In this document: piece after piece, positions 8,610 through 17,219 of the stretch
Numbering within the stretch: the first letter of the stretch is position 1
Layout of the letters: the number at the start of each line of letters is the position of its first letter
Assembly: GCA_002839855.1 (NCBI GenBank)
Contig: PGYV01000007.1
Location: forward strand, 62,001-126,000
DNA from: Candidatus Goldiibacteriota bacterium HGW-Goldbacteria-1
GTDB taxonomy: Bacteria; Oederibacteriota; PGYV01
DNA length: 64,000 nt
Direction of reading: 5' to 3'
Made by a program: the position numbers and the translations under genes
The notes under the pieces: generated by a model
What the model was told of the DNA's origin: nothing
Seen by the model: only the letters and a program-made list of their open reading frames with translations
Database searches by the model: none

Positions 8610-10905
8610 GTTGCTTTTCTCCCTTAATATTATTTAACTTCTTTAATTCTATTTTCCATATAACAAATACCCCGGCCATGAATATTATACTTAAAAGTAT
8701 AATCAGATAATCCCGGAAGTTTCCGTAAACAAACCGTATCTCGCTTGTCCCGGGCTGTACTTTTACCGCCATCATATTATAGTTTACATCTACAATATCC
8801 GCCTTTTTGCCGTTTACAAAAGCGCGCCACTTTTTATAATTAGAAACATTTAATACAAACAGCCCCTGCCTGTCTGTTATTACCTTTGCCTTAATCCTGT
8901 TTGGTGTTTTTTCTGTAATATCAACAAGCGCCGGAGCGCCGTCTTTATAAACAATACCGGTATCAAATGTTGTCAGCGCCATTCCAGTTACAAAGACGCC
9001 TTCTTTCATCATATCAAAAACTTTTTTTTCACTGCCCGCGTTTATCACGTTATCCGTAAAATACCCAAGCGGCAGCGCCAGCGCGTCAGCGAAAACTTTA
9101 TTGGCGTTATCATCGCCTATTTTTGTTATCCCCTGACCTATTATTTCATCACGGCTGATATAATAGCTGATGTTAAGCCCCCTGTTTACGCTTATCCTGT
9201 TGAACATTCCGGAACTCTGCATGGCGTAGAATTTTAACGGAAGCATTCCGTGAAACCCTTTTGCGGATTCAATTCCGTAATACATCCCCCTGTTGGCGCC
9301 CCAGAAAAAATTAAAGTCCGCAATCCTTCCTTTATTTCCGTTTTGTTTTATTGCCGAGCTTACCATGTCATTTTTAGGGAAATACCCGTCATAATTAAAC
9401 GGGGTAATGAAGTTTTTCTGTATCCTGGAAGAATCCGCCGCGCTTATGGCAGCGGCTATTATTGCTATAATAAAGGCGCTTTTTACCCTGTTTTTTAAAA
9501 CAAGAGACATTAAAACGCAAAACAGAAAAAGGATTAATATTCCGGCGGCAGCGTCTGCCTGTGTCAGCAAAACAGCTTTATTTAAAGCATCAGCCGGCAT
9601 TTCAGCGGACCTTGTCTGCCTGAAAATACCGCTTATAAAACCCGCCGCATTAAAGGCAATGCCCGTGTATAAAAGCGCAAGGGAACCACAAACCCCAAAA
9701 GCTGCGTAAAAAAAATTTTTTGACTGCTGTACTTTTTTTTCTGCAATTACTTTTATCACGTTATTCAGCCCTACAGCGGACAGCGCGCAGAAAGTGACGG
9801 TAAAAATATACATAAACCTTGAAGGGTTTCTGAACTGGTTAAAAACAGGAAAGTGCCACAGAAGTTTATACAGCGGCGTATAGCCGCCCATTGAAAGCAG
9901 CAGAAACAGCAGCGACGCACCGCCAAGAAAAAAAGACAATTTTCTTGTCTGCCCTTTCATGAAAGCAAAAGGTAATAATAGAAAAGGCAATATTCCGAAA
10001 TAGTATGTGGTAAGGTTCATTGACCAGAAACCGTAATAATTCTGCCCGTGAAGCCCGAATAAGGACGGCATAAGAAGCTGAAGTATTTCTTTGGGGTGCA
10101 GAGACCACGATATAAAATCGTTAAATGTAAATTCCCCGCGCCAGGAATAATTTTTATATTCAAAAGAAGGTATAAACTGCGGTAAAGAAACCAGTATAGA
10201 AAATATTAAAGCCGCGCCCGCCGCAATGGCCGCAAATATCCTTGCTTTTTGTGACTTTTCTTCAAATATAAGGTGATACATTACATATAAAACCGCAAGC
10301 GCCGCGGTGTAAGCCATAACCTGCATACCGGTTGCGGTTATCTGAAGCCCCATAATAAGCCCCGCAAAAAGATACATTGACACTCTCTTTTGCACAAGCC
10401 CCCTTCTTAAAAAATACATGACAAAAGGTATCAGCGCGCCGGCTTTTATATTATTAATGTGTCCGGCAAAAGCGTACGAGACATTATATCCGGCAAACAT
10501 CACACAGATGCCGCCAAAAAATGAAGCGCCACGGGTAAGGCCGCACGCCTTTAAAAACAGGTATGTCCCCGCAAAGGCGGCTATAAGGTGAATTATGACA
10601 TCAATCGCGAAAGTATTCTGCAGCGGCACAGACAATAACATAAACAGGATATCCGTGGGGTAATAAAAAATTATGCTGGAAGACGCAATGCCGGGAGCGC
10701 CAAAAAACAAATCAGGCAGCCATAAAGGTAATTGGTGGAATAAAAACACGGCTTTTTTCGCGAACATCTTAAAAGGCAGGTAAATGCTTAAAAAATCATG
10801 GCCAAAAAGAATATTGCCCTGCTTCATAACGGAAGAAAACAGGTAAATAAGCGCGGCTAACGGCACCGCTGCCGCGCCAAGATATTTTAGTTTTTTAAAT
10901 TCCAT
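8602..10905 (-). CDS. YfhO-like GT-C fold membrane protein
   Basis: A 767-residue inner-membrane protein. It has a long N-terminal block of about 12 membrane helices, an extracytoplasmic domain from about 530 to 720, and one final helix near 735-755. The first loop holds GHDFLSIYLPFK, an acidic loop motif like that of GT-C glycosyltransferases and the YfhO family, which in Firmicutes glycosylates lipoteichoic acid. The likely role is transfer of a sugar from a polyprenyl carrier to a surface polymer. That fits the DPM1-like enzyme and nucleotide-sugar enzymes around it. It overlaps the UXS-like gene by 11 bp. Family assignment is moderate and the substrate is unknown. Confidence 0.75.
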   Translation of the reverse strand: MEFKKLKYLGAAAVPLAALIYLFSSVMKQGNILFGHDFLSIYLPFKMFAKKAVFLFHQLPLWLPDLFFGAPGIASSSIIFYYPTDILFMLLSVPLQNTFAIDVIIHLIAAFAGTYLFLKACGLTRGASFFGGICVMFAGYNVSYAFAGHINNIKAGALIPFVMYFLRRGLVQKRVSMYLFAGLIMGLQITATGMQVMAYTAALAVLYVMYHLIFEEKSQKARIFAAIAAGAALIFSILVSLPQFIPSFEYKNYSWRGEFTFNDFISWSLHPKEILQLLMPSLFGLHGQNYYGFWSMNLTTYYFGILPFLLLPFAFMKGQTRKLSFFLGGASLLFLLLSMGGYTPLYKLLWHFPVFNQFRNPSRFMYIFTVTFCALSAVGLNNVIKVIAEKKVQQSKNFFYAAFGVCGSLALLYTGIAFNAAGFISGIFRQTRSAEMPADALNKAVLLTQADAAAGILILFLFCVLMSLVLKNRVKSAFIIAIIAAAISAADSSRIQKNFITPFNYDGYFPKNDMVSSAIKQNGNKGRIADFNFFWGANRGMYYGIESAKGFHGMLPLKFYAMQSSGMFNRISVNRGLNISYYISRDEIIGQGITKIGDDNANKVFADALALPLGYFTDNVINAGSEKKVFDMMKEGVFVTGMALTTFDTGIVYKDGAPALVDITEKTPNRIKAKVITDRQGLFVLNVSNYKKWRAFVNGKKADIVDVNYNMMAVKVQPGTSEIRFVYGNFRDYLIILLSIIFMAGVFVIWKIELKKLNNIKGEKQHG

Positions 10906-11833
10906 CCCTGAACCACTTTATTGTCCTGGGCAGGCCTTCTTCAAATTTTACCTTTGGCTGCCACCCAAGAATTTTTTTAGCTTTTGTTATGTCGGGTTTT
11001 CTTCTGGCCGGATCATCTTTAGGAAGCGGCTTGTGGACAATTTTGGATTTAGTACCGGTTATTTTTTTTACCAGTTGTGCCGCTTCCAGCATTGTAAATT
11101 CGCCGGGGTTGCCGATATTTATAACTTCCCCTTTTATGCCGCCTTTAAACATAGCCGCAATAAGCCCTGCCACCTGGTCAGAGACATAACAGAAACTGCG
11201 CGTCTGAGAACCGTCGCCGTATATGGTAAGCGGCCTGTTATTTAAAGCCTGGTCAATAAAGTTTGAAATAACACGGCCGTCGTCTTTCTGCAGCCTTGGC
11301 CCGTATGTGTTAAAAATTCTTATTATGCGCGCGTCTAAATTGTGCTTTCTTACGTATTCCATGACAAGCGCTTCCGCGAACCTTTTTGCCTCGTCATAAC
11401 AGCTTCTTATGCCTACGGGATTAACGTTTCCCCAGTAAGTCTCTTTCTGCGGATGCTGCAGCGGGTCTCCGTATGTTTCGGAAGTGGACGTGATAAGAAA
11501 CCCGGCTTTTTTTGCCTTTGCAAATTCCAGGACATTATAAGTGCCAAGTGAATTGGTCATAAGCGTATCTATTGATTTTGTCTGATAATACGGCGGAGAC
11601 GCGTATGATGCAAGATGAAAGACATAATGCACGGGTATTTTTAGTTTAATGGGCTTTCTTATATCCTGTTTTATAAATTTGAAATTTTTATTATTAATTA
11701 TATTTTTTAAATTCTGCATCCTGCCTGTCCCAAGATTATCAATGCAGATGACTTTGTACCCTTTTTCAACCAGCGCATCACAAAGGTGCGAGCCTATAAA
11801 CCCCGCTCCGCCTGTCACCACTATATTTTTCAT
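10895..11833 (-). CDS. UDP-glucuronate decarboxylase-like NAD-dependent enzyme
   Basis: A 312-residue extended SDR that closely follows UDP-xylose synthase (UXS). The NAD motif GGAGFIGSHLCD starts at residue 8. Characteristic UXS strings are HLASYASPPYYQ, STSETYGDP, YWGNVNPVGIRSCYDEAKR (with the Y-x3-K pair) and RIFNTYGPR. It should convert UDP-glucuronate to UDP-xylose for surface polysaccharide. The start ATG has GGAGAG 5 nt upstream. It is the first gene of a run through the YfhO-like and DUF4386-like genes. Confidence 0.88.
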   Translation of the reverse strand: MKNIVVTGGAGFIGSHLCDALVEKGYKVICIDNLGTGRMQNLKNIINNKNFKFIKQDIRKPIKLKIPVHYVFHLASYASPPYYQTKSIDTLMTNSLGTYNVLEFAKAKKAGFLITSTSETYGDPLQHPQKETYWGNVNPVGIRSCYDEAKRFAEALVMEYVRKHNLDARIIRIFNTYGPRLQKDDGRVISNFIDQALNNRPLTIYGDGSQTRSFCYVSDQVAGLIAAMFKGGIKGEVINIGNPGEFTMLEAAQLVKKITGTKSKIVHKPLPKDDPARRKPDITKAKKILGWQPKVKFEEGLPRTIKWFRDGI

Positions 11834-11875
11834 ATTCTCTCCTGCTTAATTATTTTTTACCGGGCCGCCAAGCAT

Positions 11876-13087
11876 CTAAACCGCTGTTTTCTTTACCGCA
11901 ATCCCTTTTAAATAGTACGTCTCCGGAATATTCTTTTTATACGGATGGTCGGCTGCCTGTTCAAATATACCCGCGGGTTCTATTTCACACCTGGCATCAG
12001 CCGCGGCAGCATATGCGTTTTCCATAAGTTCCTGGCCGCGCACGCTGTGCGAACATGAAAAAGACATCATAATTCCGCCCCTGTTTAAAAGCTTTAAAGC
12101 GCTTACGTGCAGTTCTTTATGGCCCGCCATTGCCCCTTCTTTTTCTGATTTTGTCTTTGAAAAAGGCGGCGGGTCCAGTATTATAACGTCATATTTTTCC
12201 TTTTTTGCCGTCTGCTTTCTTAAAAATTCAAACACATCCTCTTTTATAAATTCATAATTATCAAAGTTATTAAGTTTCATGTTATTGTCCGCTGTTTTTA
12301 AACCCTTATCGGAAATATCCACGCCTGTTACACTGCCAGCCCCAAAATGCTTTGCGTAAACCGAGAAAGCGCCTGTATAACAGAAACAGTCCAGCACGCG
12401 CGCCCCTTCCTTTATATAGTCCTTCAGTTTGCCCCTTGCATCCCTCTGGTCAAGGTAAAAGCCGGTCTTAGTACCTGATTTTACGTTAACTTCAAACTTA
12501 AGCCCGTTTTCCGTGATGATAACCGGCTTAATCTCCTCGCCTTGGGGCCATAACACGCCTTCTGACTGTTCAAGCCCCTCTTTCTTGCGCGACGGGGAAA
12601 TGCTTTTTTCATAAATAAGCGCCGGCTTAAGTTCTCTTTTTAACGCTTCCACAAGCATGGGTTTTAATTTTTCCGCGCCAAGGGTATTTACCTGCACGAC
12701 CAAAAGCCCGTTATATAAATCCGCAATAAAGCCGGGAATGCCGTCTGCTTCAGAGAAAAAAATACGTTTGGCGTTTGTATTGGTAATCTTTTCACGCAGT
12801 TTCACAGCCCTGTTAATTTTATTATACAGGAATGACTTTAAATCTTTTATAGGTGCGTACTCTTCTTTTTTTGGCGCGATGTCCAGCATCCGCACTGTAA
12901 TTTCCGACTTTCTGTTAAGATAGCCAAGCCCCACGCGTTTCCTGGAACCCGCGCGCACCATTACAATATCTCCGTCCAGCGCACCATCCGGAATAGTTTC
13001 AATTTCCGACTTAAATACCCAAGGATGCCCTGTTAATATCCTTTGTTCTTCAAATTTCTTAAGTATTACTTCCTGCAGTTTTTTCAT
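11876..13087 (-). CDS. rlmI: RlmI-like 23S rRNA (cytosine-C5) methyltransferase
   Basis: A 403-residue class I SAM methyltransferase of the RlmI/YccW group (E. coli enzyme: m5C1962 of 23S rRNA). An N-terminal PUA-like domain (about 5-80, ILTGHPWVFKSEIE) is followed by an EEHEE-type middle domain and the Rossmann domain. Motif I is VLDCFCYTGAFSVYA (about 245-259), and the catalytic-loop motif is ILDPPPFSK (DPPxF), about 310. A late cysteine in FSCSHSV fits the family. The start ATG has an AAGGAAA ribosome site. Confidence 0.88.
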   Translation of the reverse strand: MKKLQEVILKKFEEQRILTGHPWVFKSEIETIPDGALDGDIVMVRAGSRKRVGLGYLNRKSEITVRMLDIAPKKEEYAPIKDLKSFLYNKINRAVKLREKITNTNAKRIFFSEADGIPGFIADLYNGLLVVQVNTLGAEKLKPMLVEALKRELKPALIYEKSISPSRKKEGLEQSEGVLWPQGEEIKPVIITENGLKFEVNVKSGTKTGFYLDQRDARGKLKDYIKEGARVLDCFCYTGAFSVYAKHFGAGSVTGVDISDKGLKTADNNMKLNNFDNYEFIKEDVFEFLRKQTAKKEKYDVIILDPPPFSKTKSEKEGAMAGHKELHVSALKLLNRGGIMMSFSCSHSVRGQELMENAYAAAADARCEIEPAGIFEQAADHPYKKNIPETYYLKGIAVKKTAV

Positions 13088-13140
13088 ATTTTCCTTTTAT
13101 ATATTTTTTCGGTTTTTTTTTAATTATTTTCTAACTTCAA

Positions 13141-13168
13141 CTGCCGCACCCTAAAGGGTGCGCCTACC
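13141..13168 (-). repeat. GTAG-headed REP-like palindrome, copy 3
   Basis: Read on minus it is GGTAG, then arms GCGCACCC and GGGTGCG around TTTA, ending GGCAG. It shares the CTGCC/CTACC ends with the copies at 15144 and 44955, but the stem bases differ. It lies in the gap between the start of rlmI and the end of glmS. Confidence 0.75.
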
Positions 13169-13176
13169 AATGCATT

Positions 13177-13271
13177 TGCCAGGCTACCGGGCTACCGGTT
13201 TACCGAGCATCCGAGCATCCGAGCATCCAAGCCTCCAAGCCTCCAAGCCTCCAAGCCTCCAAGCCTCCAGC
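13177..13271. repeat. Tandem short-word repeat (family A) directly after glmS
   Basis: About 95 bp built from short tandem words: GGCTACCG twice, CCGAGCATCC three times, then an 8-bp unit CAAGCCTC about six times. It ends at the base before the glmS stop codon, so it forms the start of the glmS 3' untranslated region. The same words occur, usually with an inverted partner, at 31937-32084 and 44792-45033. Confidence 0.85.
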
Positions 13272-15092
13272 CTACTCCACCGTCACTGACTTTGCCAAAT
13301 TTCTTGGTTTATCCACATCTATCCCTTTTTTCACTCCTATATAATACGCAAGAAGCTGCATTGGAATAGCGGCAAGAAGCGGATAGTAATCCTCGTCAAT
13401 ATCCGGTATGTATATTACATCTTCCGCGAACTTTTTCATCTCTTTGTTTGATTTATTTGTGACAGCTATTATTGTGCCTGACCGCGCTTTAATTTCCTGA
13501 ATATTGGAAATAAGTTTTTCATATACTTTACCCTTTGGCGCGATAAAAACATTGGGGACTTTGTCATCCACAAGCGCAATGGGGCCGTGCTTCATTTCAC
13601 CCGCAGCGTACCCTTCCGCGTGTATATAAGAAATTTCCTTAAGCTTAAGCGCGCCTTCAAGCGCCATAGGGTAATTGATGTTGCGCCCGTAATAAAGAAA
13701 ATCGCGGTTCTTTTTATATTTAGCGGCTATCTTTGCTATTTTTTCCTTATCTTTTAATATGACCTTAATAAGGCCGGGCACTTTTCTTAAATTCTGTATT
13801 CCGCGCCTAACGTCCTTTGCTTTTAAAACCCCTTTTATTTTTCCCATATGCAGGGCAAACATGTAAAGTACGGCAAGCTGGCTTATAAAAGTCTTTGTCG
13901 CGGCGACGCCAATTTCCGGCCCCGCATGCGTGTAAATAACGCCGTCCAGCATGCGGCTTAATGTGGAACCCACCACGTTTACTATTGCCAGCGAATATCC
14001 CGCTTTTGCTTTAAGGTTTTTAAACGCCTCTATAGTGTCAATTGTTTCGCCTGACTGAGACACGGCAATTAAAAGCGTCTTTTTATCAACTATCGGATTC
14101 GCGTACCGTATTTCAGACGCCACTTCCACTTCCACGGAAACGCCGGAATATTTTTCAATCAGGTACTTAGCCGCGTAGGCAGCGTGATAGGACGTACCGC
14201 ACGCCACTATCTTTATTCTTTCAATTTTTGCAAGTTTTTTATCATCCACGCTTTCAAATTCAATTCTGCCTTTTAATTCATCAAACCTGCCAAGTATTGT
14301 GTCTTCAAAAGACTGCGGTTCTTCGTTTATTTCCTTAAGCATAAAATGCGGGTAGCCGGCTTTTTCCGCCTGTTTTGCCGTCCATTTTATGTCCCTTACA
14401 GCCCTTTGAACTTTCTTACCGGCATTGGTTATGTTTACTTTTTCTTTTGTCACCACTGCCACATCGCCGTCTTCAAGAAACAGCGCTTTGTCCGTAAACT
14501 TTAAAAAAGACGGCACGTCTGACGCTATAAAATTTTCGCCTTTTCCTATTCCCAAAACAAGCGGCGAACCCTGCCTTGCCGCGATTATTTTTCCCGGTTC
14601 TTTGGCATAAAGTATTACCATGGCATACATTCCGCGTATTCTTTTTAATGCCGCTGCCACGGCTTTTTCTATACCCAAAGATATCTTTTCTTCTATAAGA
14701 TGGGCAAAGACTTCCGTGTCGGTTTCCGATGAAAATTTATGCCCTTTCTTAATAAGTTCTTCCCTTATTTCATAGTAATTTTCTATTATTCCGTTGTGAA
14801 TAAGCGTAATCATACCCGTGCAGTCAGTGTGCGGATGCGCATTTTCATCAGACGGTTTTCCGTGTGTTGCCCAGCGCGTATGTCCTATGCCTGTTGTTCC
14901 CGGTATTTTATTGCCTTTTAATTTTTCCACAAGGTTTTCAAGTTTGCCGGCGCTTCTTACGCGTGTTATTTTACCTGCATTTATCACCGCAATACCGGAA
15001 GAATCATAACCGCGGTATTCAAGTTTTTTAAGCCCGTAAATTATACGCTCTGCCGCTTCATTATTTCCTGTATACCCTATTATCCCGCACAT
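13272..15092 (-). CDS. glmS: Glutamine--fructose-6-phosphate aminotransferase
   Basis: Makes glucosamine-6-phosphate from fructose-6-phosphate and glutamine, the first step to UDP-GlcNAc for peptidoglycan and LPS. The 606-residue length is standard. The N-terminus MCGIIGYTG exposes Cys2, the glutaminase nucleophile. RWATHGKPS and HNGIIENY belong to the GATase-II domain (1-about 235). Two SIS domains follow: VACGTSYHAA and SQSGETIDT in the first, and EGALKLKEISYIHAEG in the second. The C-terminus ends KSVTVE, as is usual. The start ATG has GGAGC upstream. No glmS ribozyme was seen in the 5' region. Confidence 0.97.
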   Translation of the reverse strand: MCGIIGYTGNNEAAERIIYGLKKLEYRGYDSSGIAVINAGKITRVRSAGKLENLVEKLKGNKIPGTTGIGHTRWATHGKPSDENAHPHTDCTGMITLIHNGIIENYYEIREELIKKGHKFSSETDTEVFAHLIEEKISLGIEKAVAAALKRIRGMYAMVILYAKEPGKIIAARQGSPLVLGIGKGENFIASDVPSFLKFTDKALFLEDGDVAVVTKEKVNITNAGKKVQRAVRDIKWTAKQAEKAGYPHFMLKEINEEPQSFEDTILGRFDELKGRIEFESVDDKKLAKIERIKIVACGTSYHAAYAAKYLIEKYSGVSVEVEVASEIRYANPIVDKKTLLIAVSQSGETIDTIEAFKNLKAKAGYSLAIVNVVGSTLSRMLDGVIYTHAGPEIGVAATKTFISQLAVLYMFALHMGKIKGVLKAKDVRRGIQNLRKVPGLIKVILKDKEKIAKIAAKYKKNRDFLYYGRNINYPMALEGALKLKEISYIHAEGYAAGEMKHGPIALVDDKVPNVFIAPKGKVYEKLISNIQEIKARSGTIIAVTNKSNKEMKKFAEDVIYIPDIDEDYYPLLAAIPMQLLAYYIGVKKGIDVDKPRNLAKSVTVE

Positions 15093-15143
15093 ATATTGCT
15101 CCTTGAAAAATTATACATTCAGTTTTTATGTTTTTAAATTCAA

Positions 15144-15171
15144 CTGCCGCGGCTTAAAAGCCGCGCCTACC
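15144..15171 (-). repeat. GTAG-headed REP-like palindrome, copy 4
   Basis: Read on minus it is GGTAGGCGCGGCTT, a TTAA centre and AAGCCGCGGCAG; the stem pairs GCGGCTT with AAGCCGC. It lies between the start of glmS and the end of rsmA. The flanks equal those of the copies at 13141 and 44955. Confidence 0.75.
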
Positions 15172-15196
15172 AAAACTGTTCTTGTCTTTTTATCTT

Positions 15197-15231
15197 GCCT
15201 AGCCGCCTAGCCGCCGAGCTGCCGAGCCGCT
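15197..15231. repeat. Short-word repeat after rsmA
   Basis: Tandem words CCTAGCCG, CCTAGCCG, CCGAGCTG, CCGAGCCG lie 12 bp past the rsmA stop. They are similar in construction to the family A repeat after glmS and share the CCGAGC word. Confidence 0.6.
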
Positions 15232-15242
15232 AATTTATTCCG

Positions 15243-16058
15243 CTATATTTTATTATTATATATTACATCCGACAGTTTCGCAAAGTCAATTATGGAAACA
15301 TCCTCTGCGCGGGCATTTTCCGCTATTCCCGCCTGCCTTAAAGCATTTTTTGCCTGTTCTTCATTAAACCCAAATACCCTTTTTATGTTATTGCTTAACA
15401 TTTTTCTTCTCTGTTCAAATCCGCCGCGCGTAAGCTTAAAAAATTCAATTTCATCTTTTACTATAAACGGCACTTTTTTTTCAAAGTTCATCCTTATAAA
15501 CGCGGAATCCACATCAGGCACGGGGAAAAATGCCTTTCTGCCTATTGTGAAAAGGTATTCACAGTCAGCGTGGTACTGGCAGAACACGGATAAAGACCCG
15601 TATGTCTTTGATCCTTCCGGCGCGCAGATACGCTCTGCCACTTCTTTCTGCACCGTAAGATAAATATCTTTAACATTGCTTTTGTTATTGATTACCATTT
15701 CTATTATAGGGGTTGTTATATAATAAGGAATATTGCCTATGACCCTTAATTTGCCTGTCCGGGGAAAAAACTTCGTTATATCAGTTTCAAGAATATCCGC
15801 GTTTATAATTTCCAGCCATTGCGTGCCTTCAGTGGCTGTTTTTAACTTTACTATCGCCTCTTTATCAAGTTCCACCGCGTATAACTTTTTCACAAGCGGC
15901 AGAATCTTTTTGGTAAGATTGCCTGAACCGGGCCCTATTTCAAGGAACGTTTCCGACGGGTCAGGCGCAATGGCTGTTATCATGCGGTCAATTTTTACCG
16001 TATCATGAAGAAAATTCTGACCCAGCCCTTTTTTATACCTGAATTTTTTATCCGCCAT
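15243..16058 (-). CDS. rsmA: 16S rRNA adenine-N6,N6-dimethyltransferase
   Basis: The KsgA/RsmA enzyme dimethylates A1518 and A1519 in helix 45 of 16S rRNA late in 30S assembly. The protein is 271 residues, a normal length. Visible are GQNFLHD (about 13-19), motif I FLEIGPGSGNLT, the DADILE region, and the catalytic NIPYYITTP (N-x-P-Y/F). The C-terminal helical domain includes RGGFEQRRKMLSNN. The ATG directly follows the pdxA stop with no spacer, so translation is coupled with pdxA, an arrangement also seen in enterobacteria. Confidence 0.96.
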   Translation of the reverse strand: MADKKFRYKKGLGQNFLHDTVKIDRMITAIAPDPSETFLEIGPGSGNLTKKILPLVKKLYAVELDKEAIVKLKTATEGTQWLEIINADILETDITKFFPRTGKLRVIGNIPYYITTPIIEMVINNKSNVKDIYLTVQKEVAERICAPEGSKTYGSLSVFCQYHADCEYLFTIGRKAFFPVPDVDSAFIRMNFEKKVPFIVKDEIEFFKLTRGGFEQRRKMLSNNIKRVFGFNEEQAKNALRQAGIAENARAEDVSIIDFAKLSDVIYNNKI

Positions 16059-17066
16059 TTACCTGTTTTTCATCCTGTTTTGCGCTATAACAACCGCGGT
16101 CTTAAACGCGGTCAGCATGGATTCCACAGAGGCAATATTTGTGCCCGCTATGTCATATGCTGTGCCGTGGTCGGGCGATGTGCGCACAATTGGAAGCCCC
16201 AAAGTTACGTTAACACCTGATTCAAACCCTATTAATTTTAAAGGGATAAGCCCCTGGTCGTGGTACATGCACACGGCAATGTCATGGCTTTGTTTGTGTA
16301 TTAATTTCCCGAATATGGTATCCGGGGGATATGGCCCCTGCGCGTTAATACCTTTTTTCTGCGCGGCTTTTATGGCAGGGGTTATTATTTTTATTTCTTC
16401 ATCGCCAAAAGCGCCGGCTTCCCCGCTGTGGGGGTTTAAACCCAAAACCGCTATTCTTGGCGCTTTAATACCAAAGTCATCTTTCATCGCTGTATGCGCA
16501 AGTTCTATTTTTTCAAGGACTTTTTTTACCGTCAGCAGCCCTGATACGCTTTTTAAGGAGGTGTGCGTGGTCACAAGCATAACTTTTAACTGCGGGCACA
16601 TAAGCATCATGCCGAAATTTTTAACGCCGGTCTCTTTAGCAAGTATTTCAGTGTGCCCGGGATACATTATGCCGGCCATGTGCAGCGCGTGCTTGTTAAT
16701 TGGCGCTGTTACTATCGCATCCACTTCACCTTTAAGCGCGGACTCAATTGCTTTTTTTACGTAATGGTACTGCGCTTTGCCGCCTTTTTTTGTTTCAACG
16801 CCAAGCGGCACTTCACCGTATTTTATAAGCTTCATGTCAAAAAGGTTTATAACGCCTTTGGTCATTTTTTCATTAAAAGAGGTGACAGGCCTTATGGAAA
16901 GTTTATTGCTTACCCGCCTTTGGGTGTCTATCATAGTGGTCAGGTCGCCAATAACGGTCACAGAAGCATTTTTGTAAATTTCAGGCAATAAAAATAACTT
17001 TGCGGTTATTTCCGGCCCTATTCCGGCCGGGTCCCCCATGGTAACGGCTATTCTTAATTTTTGCAT
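16059..17066 (-). CDS. pdxA: 4-hydroxythreonine-4-phosphate dehydrogenase
   Basis: Oxidises 4-phospho-hydroxy-threonine in the DXP-dependent pyridoxal phosphate pathway. The N-terminus IAVTMGDPAGIGPEI is the family signature. TAPINKHALH and PGHTE hold substrate and metal histidines, LNPHSGEAG supplies another, and MYHDQGLIPLKL the last. About 335 residues, a standard length. I choose ATG at 17066, since GGAG lies 5 nt upstream; a GTG two codons earlier is less likely. It forms a unit with rsmA downstream. Confidence 0.95.
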   Translation of the reverse strand: MQKLRIAVTMGDPAGIGPEITAKLFLLPEIYKNASVTVIGDLTTMIDTQRRVSNKLSIRPVTSFNEKMTKGVINLFDMKLIKYGEVPLGVETKKGGKAQYHYVKKAIESALKGEVDAIVTAPINKHALHMAGIMYPGHTEILAKETGVKNFGMMLMCPQLKVMLVTTHTSLKSVSGLLTVKKVLEKIELAHTAMKDDFGIKAPRIAVLGLNPHSGEAGAFGDEEIKIITPAIKAAQKKGINAQGPYPPDTIFGKLIHKQSHDIAVCMYHDQGLIPLKLIGFESGVNVTLGLPIVRTSPDHGTAYDIAGTNIASVESMLTAFKTAVVIAQNRMKNR

Positions 17067-17124
17067 TAACACTCCGATTAAATAATTTGAAATAATAAAT
17101 TAATTTTAATAACCTTAATAAACC

Positions 17125-17150
17125 GGACAGCGCAGGAGCGCTGTCCCTAC
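17125..17150 (-). repeat. GTAG-headed REP-like palindrome, copy 5
   Basis: A 22-nt palindrome with arms GGACAGCGC and GCGCTGTCC around AGGA, followed by CTAC (GTAG on minus). It has the same length and head as the copies at 814 and 3868 but a different stem. It lies in the 153-bp gap between pdxA and hisS. Confidence 0.7.
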
Positions 17151-17219
17151 AAATACTTTTTCCGCGCAAACCATATTTACATAAACAATTTTATAGAACC
17201 AATATAAAAAATCCGTATA

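Noticed and set aside
15093-15242. A glmS ribozyme near glmS
   Set aside because: The region upstream of glmS ATG is short and AT-rich with no ribozyme core; the 15.14 kb palindrome is a REP-type element.
16117-16764. A 215-codon plus-strand frame opposite pdxA as a gene
   Set aside because: It is the mirror of a strongly conserved gene with all PdxA motifs, and it has no ribosome site or family features.
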